Origin: Hofstenia miamia
Taxonomy: Eukaryota > Xenacoelomorpha > Acoela
Assembly (NCBI GenBank): GCA_004352715.1
Contig: SCFE01000108.1
Location: 19,654 to 83,653 of the forward strand
Direction of reading: 5' to 3'
Length of the DNA: 64,000 bases
Under the pieces are notes generated by a model, which was given only the letters and a program-made list of their open reading frames with translations, was not told the origin of the DNA and did not search any database. The position numbers and the translations under genes are program-made. Of this stretch, positions 60,201 to 64,000 are shown in pieces; positions within the stretch are counted from its first letter, which is position 1, and each line of letters begins with the position of its first letter.

Positions 60201-60748
60201 AACTTGTAATTTTAAGCGAAATGAGCAAAATATAATCATTTTTTTAATACTGAATACACTCTTACCAGTGATATTTCCTAAAAGTTTTCTCAATGATGAC
60301 TTTAAGGACTTCAAAGATCCTTTCTTCCGGAGAAAAAGTTTCTTTCTTGAAAAAGTGGAGTGTGAACTGATATTATTGTTATATAAACCACTAAGATACA
60401 GTTCATAATAGGGTGAACCACCAACAACATTTATGTTACAGCTTTTATTTCGTGGTAATGTCGCTATTCCTAAAGTGTATACATTACAATATTTTTTCTG
60501 AATTACATCATAATAAGAAATTAAATGCGCAAAAATAGTCTTCAGCACTATACTAAAGTTAATTCGAACTTTGTGAAATGGAGGAAAATACACTATGCAA
60601 ACAAACGCGGTATTTTCTCACCTGTATCAGTGGCAGATCGATGTTTATGATAATCGGCACTTCGGTTCCGTGAAATAGGCCGCGGAGGATCATCTATGAG
60701 ATCTCCCAAAGAACTAGCTCGATTTTGTTTCTTTGAAGAAACTGACAT
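21984..60748 (-). CDS. USP31: Ubiquitin-specific protease, USP31/USP43-like (whole gene)
   Basis: Eighteen coding exons join with consistent phases. Long form: 60748-60622, 60469-60266, 59236-59009, 57020-56877, 56834-56743, 56515-56381, 56270-56167, 55853-55613, 54808-54563, 54491-54331, 53768-53666, 43848-43646, 41759-41627, 39953-39843, 38663-38426, 30937-30798, 28340-28238 and 22171-21984. A short form replaces the first two by 59833-59791. Long product about 966 aa. Catalytic Cys is near residue 195 ([17 protein letters not shown]). His is near 821 ([19 protein letters not shown]) and Asp is in VWYEFDD. Zinc-ribbon CxxC pairs are near 350 and 712. This is a cysteine deubiquitinase of peptidase family C19. 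The residue patterns fit vertebrate USP31/USP43 better than other USPs I know. Ser-rich tails flank the core. Exon 9's donor and the upstream 5' end are least certain. Introns range from 42 bp to 9.8 kb. Confidence 0.9.
22635..24081 (-). pseudogene. Transposase-like gene of an uncharacterised invertebrate family
   Basis: The frame begins [20 protein letters not shown] and has a zinc-binding N-terminus (CYIC...HVICKGC). After one in-frame stop (23821) come [18 protein letters not shown], a helical Leu-rich part and [18 protein letters not shown]. Frameshifted pieces follow: [32 protein letters not shown] and [19 protein letters not shown], then HGERFHQ. I recall this order from multicopy, unnamed proteins in many invertebrate genomes. 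Conserved acidic residues in LFLDGSK and GERFHQ suggest an RNase H-like transposase, but that is inference. The segment between VLLH and PPLHIL is deleted, so this copy is dead. It lies in USP31 intron 17. Confidence 0.6.
24670..24810. repeat. Four irregular ATAGATAC(G/A/T)CTGTG repeats
   Basis: ATAGATACGCTGTG and variants recur at roughly 45-base spacing. Inverted and direct forms reappear at 27880-28100 beside GGCCAC, so this is probably part of a dispersed element. Confidence 0.5.
24909..25138. mobile_element. TTAA-flanked MITE (piggyBac-like)
   Basis: Flanked on both sides by TTAA, with ends CTATTTCAGCGCCATA and TATGTGGCGCCGAAAGAG. It contains two copies of CGCCATAGGCGACTnnAGTC, each including a GTCGAC palindrome. 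230 bp, non-coding. TTAA target use indicates piggyBac mobilisation. Confidence 0.8.
25584..25775. mobile_element. hAT-type MITE
   Basis: The right end reads GCGTACGCCACTG, the inverse of the common hAT terminus CAGTGGCGTACGC; the left end is a degraded form. It is flanked by an 8-bp near-duplication, GTGCTAGC and ATGCTAGT. Confidence 0.65.
25856..27127 (+). mobile_element. piggyBac element, internally decayed
   Basis: The ends CCCTAGAACGGCCAACGTGTG and CGTTCTAGAG are inverted and flanked by TCAA/TTAA. The plus strand from 26033 encodes a piggyBac transposase N-terminus: acidic leader ([14 protein letters not shown]), then [19 protein letters not shown] and [13 protein letters not shown]. 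In another frame DDLWSK follows. Several frameshifts and loss of most of the DDD catalytic core (1.27 kb instead of about 2.5 kb) make it inactive. It lies antisense to USP31, in intron 17. Confidence 0.85.
27878..28110. repeat. GGCCACAGCGTATC repeats in alternating orientation
   Basis: GGCCACAGCGTATC (27887), GGATACGCTGTGGCCAC (28047) and GGCCACAGCATATCG (28082) can pair, suggesting a small fold-back element. It is related to 24670-24810. Confidence 0.45.
28238..28340 (-). CDS. USP31: USP31 exon 17
   Basis: Encodes [20 protein letters not shown] and an Ser/Asn tail. The EHWI(Y)RL motif matches CEHWVSRL of USP31. The donor TCTA|GTAAGG gives phase 1 for exon 18. Reading through instead stops at a TGA at 28170-28172, a possible shorter C-terminus. 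Confidence 0.8.
29097..29229. mobile_element. Short hAT-type MITE (133 bp)
   Basis: The ends CAGTGGTTTCCAACCTC and GTTGCGAACCACTG are inverted. The flanks ATCTAAAG and ATCTAAAA form an 8-bp target duplication. It lies in USP31 intron 16. The 121-codon open frame over it is a shadow. Confidence 0.85.
30798..30937 (-). CDS. USP31: USP31 exon 16, end of catalytic domain
   Basis: Encodes [19 protein letters not shown] then [16 protein letters not shown]. WYxFDD carries the third triad residue and AYILFYQR closes the USP fold. It lies 7.5 kb from exon 15 across a LINE-bearing intron. Donor CAG|GTGAGC. Confidence 0.93.
33188..33328. mobile_element. Harbinger-like MITE, diverged copy 3
   Basis: Ends GGCCATGG and CTAACAGTAGCC, flanked by TAA on both sides. 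Internal ACGTCACATCGCCAATTACC matches the family core (GTCACATCGCTAATTA). It abuts the next copy, sharing one TAA. Confidence 0.65.
33332..33555. mobile_element. Harbinger-like fold-back MITE, copy 2
   Basis: Long inverted arms run GGCCACGGTTAGACTAGTG to CACTAGTCTAACAGTGGC, with a core GCGATGTGACGATCAC. It is closely similar to 13227-13437. The left flank is TAA, the right TTA. Confidence 0.82.
34411..34437 (+). other. U2 snRNA 5'-end-like sequence before the LINE
   Basis: ACGCTTCTCAGCCTCTTTGG followed by CTAATACCA resembles the conserved 5' end of U2 snRNA (CGCTTCTCGGCCTTTTGGCT, then AAGATCA), with few substitutions and one extra base. It lies exactly where GC-rich LINE 5' sequence begins. 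It is too short to be a functional snRNA gene. It may be retained target sequence or a chimeric 5' end. Confidence 0.5.
35229..36020 (+). CDS. LINE ORF1-like, zinc knuckle and basic Pro-rich tail
   Basis: The frame contains [12 protein letters not shown], a CCHC-like knuckle (spacing CX2CX4HX2C, the last gap shorter than canonical). An acidic Ser-rich region follows, then a Lys/Arg patch ([20 protein letters not shown]) and Pro-rich sequence. It overlaps the start of the endonuclease frame. This matches nucleic-acid-binding ORF1 products of Tx1/L1 elements. The N-terminal part before the knuckle (to about residue 85) may be in the wrong frame. Not recognised beyond that. Confidence 0.55.
   Translation: MDLTITLCTTISSAPPFLSCSLFGCLIFQFTFRQCRRMLSSLIPLDSKTILRSSLYTTPVLGTRGCFPLESKSVTSSSRSYSAKRNGGFCGTNDLLVAADCPFLYTCPNCQGPGHLPCSSSPPSPVRTHEMIQHLYSQAFHPPKATTVPASDSPDCVSSVDSDTLTSGLTDGEPSLSDSSPDAHLTLPSLRRKLKSKRPHRPTPTSKTKKPRVVPAAVSPQPTPQPPAPVPSTPEPLAGPFKANPLPLHPYSDSGQYGDYCHF
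36001..38235 (+). pseudogene. LINE ORF2: endonuclease and reverse transcriptase
   Basis: Beginning [18 protein letters not shown], with QETKLES, these are APE-type endonuclease motifs I and II. It is broken by an N gap and resumes as GGDSNFHYL (the GDFN motif). The linker is frameshifted. The RT shows [37 protein letters not shown] and [16 protein letters not shown], then stop, then GQGVRQG. The catalytic box is LADDVTLM near 38080. The frame ends soon after, so the C-terminal domain is missing. Confidence 0.85.
36399..36525. other. Assembly gap (127 N) flanked by poly-G
   Basis: Both sides are runs of G, in the middle of the endonuclease GGD(F/S)N motif. The gap is probably spurious or much shorter. 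Confidence 0.9.
38426..38663 (-). CDS. USP31: USP31 exon 15, His box
   Basis: Encodes a Pro/Lys linker ([11 protein letters not shown]...) and [19 protein letters not shown] with the catalytic His. It ends in phase 1 at ACAG|GTAAAT, splitting the next codon. Confidence 0.93.
39843..39953 (-). CDS. USP31: USP31 exon 14, second CxxC knuckle
   Basis: Encodes [18 protein letters not shown] then [24 protein letters not shown] completes the zinc ribbon. [15 protein letters not shown] is a conserved USP core strand. Confidence 0.93.
40494..40560. repeat. Near-perfect hairpin in USP31 intron 13
   Basis: GATTTGAATCAGTTAAAAA and its exact inverse are separated by eight bases. Outer CCAGATT/AATCTGG pairs extend each arm to about 30 bases. 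No tail or TSD is evident; a fold-back element or structured intronic RNA is possible. Confidence 0.7.
41627..41759 (-). CDS. USP31: USP31 exon 13
   Basis: Encodes [19 protein letters not shown] then [16 protein letters not shown]. The SLxxCFxLYT motif matches the USP31 stretch before the second zinc pair. The junction to exon 14 lacks about five residues usually found there. Confidence 0.87.
41990..42236. repeat. ~90-bp duplicate either side of a 52-N gap
   Basis: ATAATTAAAAAAGGTTAAAA... through CAGTTTCAAAAA occurs identically before (41990-42080) and after (42143-42231) the Ns at 42091-42142, both next to (TA)n. Probably unmerged contig ends. Confidence 0.75.
42268..43542 (-). mobile_element. 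Full-length mariner, inactive
   Basis: Ends CGAGGTGTGACAAAAAAGAAA and TTTCTTTTTTGTCATACCTCG, flanked by TA inside a (TA)n tract. 1275 bp. The minus-strand transposase starts at 43347 ([18 protein letters not shown]) with a helix-turn-helix ([15 protein letters not shown]) and GRPSTS linker. Frameshifted, it continues [11 protein letters not shown] (first Asp) and [11 protein letters not shown] (second Asp). The third site reads [12 protein letters not shown] where mariners have DLAPCD, so the last catalytic Asp is Asn. It lies in USP31 intron 12. Confidence 0.92.
43646..43848 (-). CDS. USP31: USP31 exon 12
   Basis: After a 9.8-kb transposon-filled intron. It encodes [18 protein letters not shown]... 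and [19 protein letters not shown]. Phases (0 in, 2 out) fit both neighbours; sequence conservation with the family is low here. Confidence 0.75.
45438..45600. mobile_element. GCCCCGTTTACA-ended MITE fragment
   Basis: It starts AAGCCCCGTTTACACTG. The interior (GAGGAATTCGTCAAGCG, GGACGCATTTACA) is the inverse of 52640-52797. Its right end is unclear. Confidence 0.55.
45930..46507 (+). mobile_element. Tc1-like element, 3' half
   Basis: An intact frame (45996-46331) carries [16 protein letters not shown] and [17 protein letters not shown], the second Asp and final Glu of the DDE triad, with 35 residues between them by my count. The right terminal repeat reads CCAAACTTTTGGCCAGTACTGTA and is followed by (TA)n. 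The 5' half is missing. Confidence 0.85.
46580..47720 (+). mobile_element. Degenerate Tc1-like transposase, second lineage
   Basis: In shifting frames: a helix-turn-helix block [20 protein letters not shown]...[11 protein letters not shown]; then [17 protein letters not shown]; then [18 protein letters not shown]. Next comes the second-Asp block YLQHDGSP, followed by a frameshifted DDE end. Several stops. Distinct in sequence from the neighbouring Tc1 copies. Confidence 0.75.
48671..49180 (-). mobile_element. Tc1-like transposase C-terminal fragment
   Basis: The minus strand reads ALLEGWPA, stop, [18 protein letters not shown], then YGIT-like helix residues and [18 protein letters not shown] before the stop at 48671. 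This is the WPAxSPDLNxIE end of Tc1 transposase. Decayed. Confidence 0.7.
49189..49683. mobile_element. CCCAG-ended DNA element with ACGTCGT palindromes
   Basis: Ends CCCAGTAAGAAC and GTTCTATCTGGG are inverted. Repeated CGACGTCGT-type palindromes lie near both ends (AAAACAACGTCGTTATTTGC; ACCGACGTCGTAACG). 495 bp, non-coding. The layout parallels 9691-10508, where the motif is AACAACGTTGTT. Confidence 0.65.
49814..50348 (+). mobile_element. Internally deleted Tc1-like element, HTH domain only
   Basis: The left end has GTGTGCAAAGTATTGAGCA, repeated at 50011 as GTGCAAAAGTATTGAGCA. The right end reads TGGTTCTCAATACTTTTGC followed by ACACAACGGTAT. Between them only the paired helix-turn-helix part of the transposase remains. 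Confidence 0.7.
50133..50360 (+). CDS. 75-aa Tc1 transposase DNA-binding domain ORF
   Basis: Intact frame from [20 protein letters not shown] through a first helix-turn-helix ([20 protein letters not shown]) to the GRPRKT linker. The last codons come from the terminal repeat itself, which supplies the stop. The catalytic domain is wholly absent. If transcribed it would bind transposon ends without cutting, like the KP repressor of P elements. Expression is unproven and the ORF may simply be a deletion relic. Confidence 0.6.
   Translation: MPHYTPSVIKELIIAKHSEGLSAVAISKIVKVPRSTVSRIICKFKKEGSIQVKSKSGRPRKTWFSILLHTTVLWR
50786..51785. other. Assembly gap (1000 N)
   Basis: A round-number gap of unknown true size beginning in (TA)n. 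The long open frames over it are artefacts. Confidence 0.97.
51786..52350 (+). mobile_element. Tc1-like element, C-terminus and right terminal repeat
   Basis: Right after the gap: [20 protein letters not shown] with the final catalytic Glu, then [19 protein letters not shown] to a stop at 52024. The terminal repeat TGGTTCTCAATACTTTTGC is at 52318. It is the same family as 49814-50348; the missing part is presumably in the gap. Confidence 0.8.
52534..52797. mobile_element. GCCCCGTTTACA-ended MITE
   Basis: Ends AAAGGCGCGTTTACA and TGTAAACGGGGCTTT are inverted. Internal GAAATCGTCAAATGAAATC and GAAATCGCTTGACGAATTG repeats are shared, in inverse orientation, with 45438-45600. Confidence 0.65.
53666..53768 (-). 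CDS. USP31: USP31 exon 11
   Basis: Encodes [19 protein letters not shown] then [15 protein letters not shown], corresponding to the LPFVLHLEKTIAWDLLQ segment of USP31. Donor AGA|GTAAGT. Confidence 0.82.
54331..54491 (-). CDS. USP31: USP31 exon 10
   Basis: Acceptor TTTTTTAG|AATGAT, donor GAATC|GTGAGT. It encodes an Asn/Ser-rich insert then [16 protein letters not shown], matching the strand that re-enters the catalytic fold in USP31. Phase 0 in, 2 out. Confidence 0.8.
54563..54808 (-). CDS. USP31: USP31 exon 9 (3' boundary uncertain)
   Basis: Acceptor CATTTAG|TTGGTA in phase 0. It encodes [20 protein letters not shown] and a low-complexity Pro/Ser region. I chose the phase-0 donor CAT|GTACAT because sequence turns AT-rich beyond it. 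CCT|GTACCA about 80 bases upstream is an alternative. Confidence 0.65.
54871..55779. repeat. 454-bp exact tandem duplication across an N
   Basis: 54871-55324 and 55326-55779 appear identical and are separated by one N. The repeat contains part of USP31 exon 8 (the first copy lacks its acceptor). A perfect copy cut at an N is most simply unmerged contig or allele ends. Confidence 0.85.
55613..55853 (-). CDS. USP31: USP31 exon 8, first CxxC knuckle
   Basis: Encodes [18 protein letters not shown] then [19 protein letters not shown] and a ubiquitin-like-fold stretch. RCSSC is the first half of the zinc ribbon. A partial second copy (55158-55324) is part of a probable assembly duplication. Confidence 0.92.
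56167..56270 (-). CDS. USP31: USP31 exon 7
   Basis: Encodes [19 protein letters not shown] then [14 protein letters not shown]. FVxxxFQAQ(Y/F)R precedes the fingers subdomain. Phase 0 in, phase 2 out (TTTAG|GTATTT). Confidence 0.9.
56381..56515 (-). CDS. USP31: USP31 exon 6, QHDAQEF box
   Basis: Encodes [18 protein letters not shown] then [12 protein letters not shown]. The QQDAQEF-type box helps shape the ubiquitin-tail channel. Donor AAAG|GTTGTT is weak but phase-consistent. Confidence 0.92.
56743..56834 (-). CDS. USP31: USP31 exon 5
   Basis: Encodes [18 protein letters not shown] then [13 protein letters not shown], colinear with the USP31 segment that begins GEVTEQLA. It follows a 42-bp intron and ends in phase 0. 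Confidence 0.9.
56877..57020 (-). CDS. USP31: USP31 exon 4, catalytic Cys box
   Basis: Encodes [18 protein letters not shown] then [19 protein letters not shown]. The Cys in NTCF is the nucleophile and the SNTELFA extension is characteristic of USP31/USP43. Confidence 0.93.
57021..59008 (-). other. USP31: USP31 intron 3 (2 kb)
   Basis: AT-rich, no repeat or gene recognised. Confidence 0.5.
59009..59236 (-). CDS. USP31: USP31 exon 3, leads into the catalytic domain
   Basis: Acceptor GATTAG|CC, donor GCAG|GTATGT. A hydrophilic linker ends [18 protein letters not shown] is the usual residue run just before the USP Cys box. Confidence 0.85.
59791..59833 (-). CDS. USP31: USP31 exon 1b (alternative first exon)
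   Basis: ATG-initiated [14 protein letters not shown] ends in phase 1 at the strong donor ATGA|GTAAGT. That phase matches exon 3 exactly as exon 2 does. An AG lies one base before the ATG. It would give a form lacking the basic N-terminus, presumably from a separate promoter. Confidence 0.55.
60266..60469 (-). CDS. USP31: USP31 exon 2, basic Ser-rich N-terminal region
   Basis: The acceptor is CACTTTAG|GAATAG and the donor ACTG|GTAAGA; phase 1 in and out. It encodes IATLPRNKS... and a Lys/Ser/Leu-rich block [20 protein letters not shown], probably disordered and possibly membrane- or partner-binding. Confidence 0.75.
60622..60748 (-). CDS. USP31: USP31 exon 1a (long-form start)
   Basis: It encodes [14 protein letters not shown]...SATDT and ends in phase 1 at ACAG|GTGAG. 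An AG five bases before the ATG (ATAAAACAG|ATTCC) could be a cis- or trans-splice acceptor. The frame is open upstream, so an earlier start cannot be excluded. Confidence 0.7.
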
Positions 60749-62705
60749 GGAATCTGTTTTATAAATAACGAAATTTTCATAAAAACAACTAAAATGCGAA
60801 ATTTTTTTATCAAAAATATTATCGACAAAATTTATAATGCAAAATAAATTACAACATTGAAGTTTGCCGCTCTTGTTACAAAACAATGATGAAAAAAAAT
60901 ATTGTGGGTACAATAAAATAAGTCATTTCAAGAAAATATCCCAATCATATATCGAAAGTTAAATTCGGAAAAATTAGAAATTTCAAATTTAAATATCATT
61001 ACAAAGGGAACGATTTGCTGAAAAATTCAACATGAAGTCTGGAATAACGATATATATTAAATTGCAAGACTAGAAACCCGAAAAAGTTCTTCTTGTCCGG
61101 GAAAACAATGAAGCTAGACTTTGAGACGGTTTTATCAATTCCAAAAAGAGAATAAATCTGTCCACATATAATTTGTTATCTGATTGGTAAAATATTCGAA
61201 TAGCATTTTAAATAAATTAGAAGCGCACTTTTGATGAATTTCGATTTGATCAATAAATTGTAGGAAGCAGGGGTCATGTAACAGACCGGACAGAAGACAT
61301 GGGCGATAATGTAAAATTTGATAAGGCTAACATGAAAATAGATTTGCGTCCATGATTTTTTTTGCACACGGATTAAAATCTCTCCATGTAATAGACAAAA
61401 TATAACTAGAAATGAGAATGGAAATTATAACGGATTAAATTAAATTTTTAACTAAAATTAAAATATTTCGAACTAAAATTACAAATGGTAATTCAATCAA
61501 TTTAATAAATTGGTTATTCTAAATAAAAAAACATTGGATGGAAAACTATCAATTATATCCTAACAATGATGTATTAAAACACTAATCAAATATGAACAAA
61601 TTATTGACAAATGCAAAAGACTTAAGACAAAGGTACAGAATATAGAATTAACTTGTACATTTATTGATACTATTAAAACTATCCAAATGAAGAATACACA
61701 TTAATATATTATTCTACACAATACATTTAATTACTGCATTATTGGTGTTAGTAACTAAATCGAAAAGCAGCTAGCCTCTATACATACAATTTTAATGAAA
61801 AATGTTACAAGCAATTAGTCTTACAAACGTAAATTGTAAATTTTAATCAATGAAGGTGAAGAATGTAAAAGTAGTTAGCTATATCAAAATAGGGGAATAT
61901 TGTACCTGTATTTATACTGATCACGACTACGAATTTAAAAAAACAAAAAAGCGATAAAACGAACCCGTCAAAAATGTTTAGTATAGCAACCAATCCTCAT
62001 ATATAGCTAATATCTACAACAAAAGGAAAGATTTTTTGCAAAATTACAAAATAATTCTTCAATGTAAATAATTATTCAATTACAAATTCAAATTTTGTAA
62101 TTTTTAAAACGACTAAATATTTGGCACAAATTTCTTTGGAAACCATGATGGTAAAAAATTGCCTAAATGCTGATTCAAATGCATTTCAAAATGATGGATA
62201 CAGCAGCAAGTTTAATATCTTTAGTTGCTGCATTTATATATTATATAATAATTATATATATTTTTAAGCAAACACTAAATCCAGAGCAATTCAGCATATT
62301 AATATTGGCAGCTTTAATCTGCAAATTGCATTTTTCAGTGAAACGTTATAAACATCGTTATAGCTATTATTTTATTGAAAATTATACAATTAAACAGCCA
62401 AATTATAGAATAAATACTCTAACATTCAAAGATTTCAACTAAAAATGAAAACATTGATTATAAGCAAAATTCGAACTATGTGTACAAAATGCATAAAAAT
62501 AGAATAAATTTAAATTAGGGAATCTTCCAGGAATAAAACGAATGCATAGCATATCGCCATTTTAGTATATGTACAAAAAATAATCAAAAAATCAATGCAT
62601 GTAAATAAGAAAAAACGATAATGAAAATGAATTACTTTTCTAACATTTATTTTTATTGTATTTCCAAAAAACTTGTTGGGACAGCCGTATTGTGTGAATT
62701 TCAGA
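60749..62705. other. Divergent USP31 / U2AF2 upstream region
   Basis: The two coding starts face away from each other, 1957 bases apart, so promoters of both genes probably lie here. No TATA box can be singled out in such AT-rich sequence. A 91-codon hydrophobic open frame at 62167-62442 has no supporting features. Confidence 0.5.
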
Positions 62706-63621
<916 letters not shown>

Positions 63622-63642
63622 GTGTAAGAATTTCGTTTTTCT

Positions 63643-63678
<36 letters not shown>

Positions 63679-64000
63679 CAGTTTCAAATTATATGGGCCC
63701 TTTATAAAATTTGCCACATATATGGGCCCTTTGTAACACCGAGGGCGCTTTGTAACATTCTATGAAAAAAAATTTCAAAAAATTTTTTTTTCATTTTTTT
63801 AAATTTACACAATATTTTGCTAGTGCAATGAGATATCCAAATGTCATTAAAAATAATTCCATGTTTCCTTAAAGGTTTTAAGTAGCCAAACAAAAGCTAG
63901 AAATTGAGTCTACAATCAGAAAAAAATTGCTTTTTTTCAATTTGACTCTATATTAACAGTCTGAAACCCTTAAATAAAGAGTGATCTGGGTATATTATAC
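63622..64000 (+). other. U2AF2: U2AF2 intron 3, start
   Basis: Contains an (AT)n tract at 63649-63676 and AT-rich sequence with a duplicated ATATGGGCCCTTT..TAA motif at 63690-63736. The next exon is not reached. Confidence 0.7.

Noticed and set aside
62167-62442. 91-codon hydrophobic plus-strand frame upstream of U2AF2
   Set aside because: Composition-driven Ile/Tyr-rich sequence in AT-rich DNA, without splice sites or similarity.

Overview
This is an AT-rich, intron-rich animal (metazoan) nuclear segment, probably from an invertebrate. It has spliced host genes, very small introns (39-42 bp) beside introns of 6-10 kb packed with transposons, and many transposon families. Several translation starts sit directly behind a splice-acceptor AG, as expected if mRNAs receive a trans-spliced leader. 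I cannot name the species.

Three host genes are recognisable. (1) A sigma-like glutathione S-transferase, of which only the first coding exon is present (1929-2138, minus). (2) A ubiquitin-specific protease of the USP31/USP43 type on the minus strand, spanning 60748 to 21984 (about 38.8 kb). I assembled 18 phase-consistent coding exons plus an alternative first exon, giving about 966 aa (long form) or 870 aa (short form). The Cys box, His box and both CxxC zinc-ribbon knuckles are visible. (3) U2AF2, the large subunit of the U2 snRNP auxiliary factor, on the plus strand. Its first three coding exons (62706-63621) run off the right edge. USP31 and U2AF2 are head to head, about 2 kb apart.

The rest is mostly mobile DNA. 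1-1760: two non-LTR retrotransposon 3' ends. 4241-16532: a decayed minus-strand Ty3/gypsy element with both LTRs, candidate primer-binding site and polypurine tract, gag, zinc knuckle, protease, RT, RNase H, integrase and a possible env-like region, interrupted by at least four nested DNA elements. 18060-18520: an inverted, diverged relative of its LTR. 19540-20540: another LINE remnant. 21175-21410: an ELAV-like RRM remnant.

The USP31 introns hold, from left to right: a transposase-like gene of an uncharacterised invertebrate family; a TTAA-flanked MITE; hAT MITEs; a piggyBac; tandem Harbinger-like MITEs; a Tx1/L1-type LINE preceded by a U2 snRNA-like stretch; a full-length mariner; and several Tc1-like copies, one cut down to an intact DNA-binding-domain ORF. 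A 441-bp MITE sits inside U2AF2 intron 1 and has a close relative inside the gypsy LTR 58 kb away.

The assembly has four N gaps, two single Ns and two duplications next to Ns that look like assembly errors. I see no operon, CRISPR array, tRNA or rRNA gene. No clearly undescribed molecular system is evident. The strongest leads are the splice-acceptor-at-ATG pattern, the U2-like leader of the LINE, the HTH-only Tc1 derivative and the CCCAG-ended elements.
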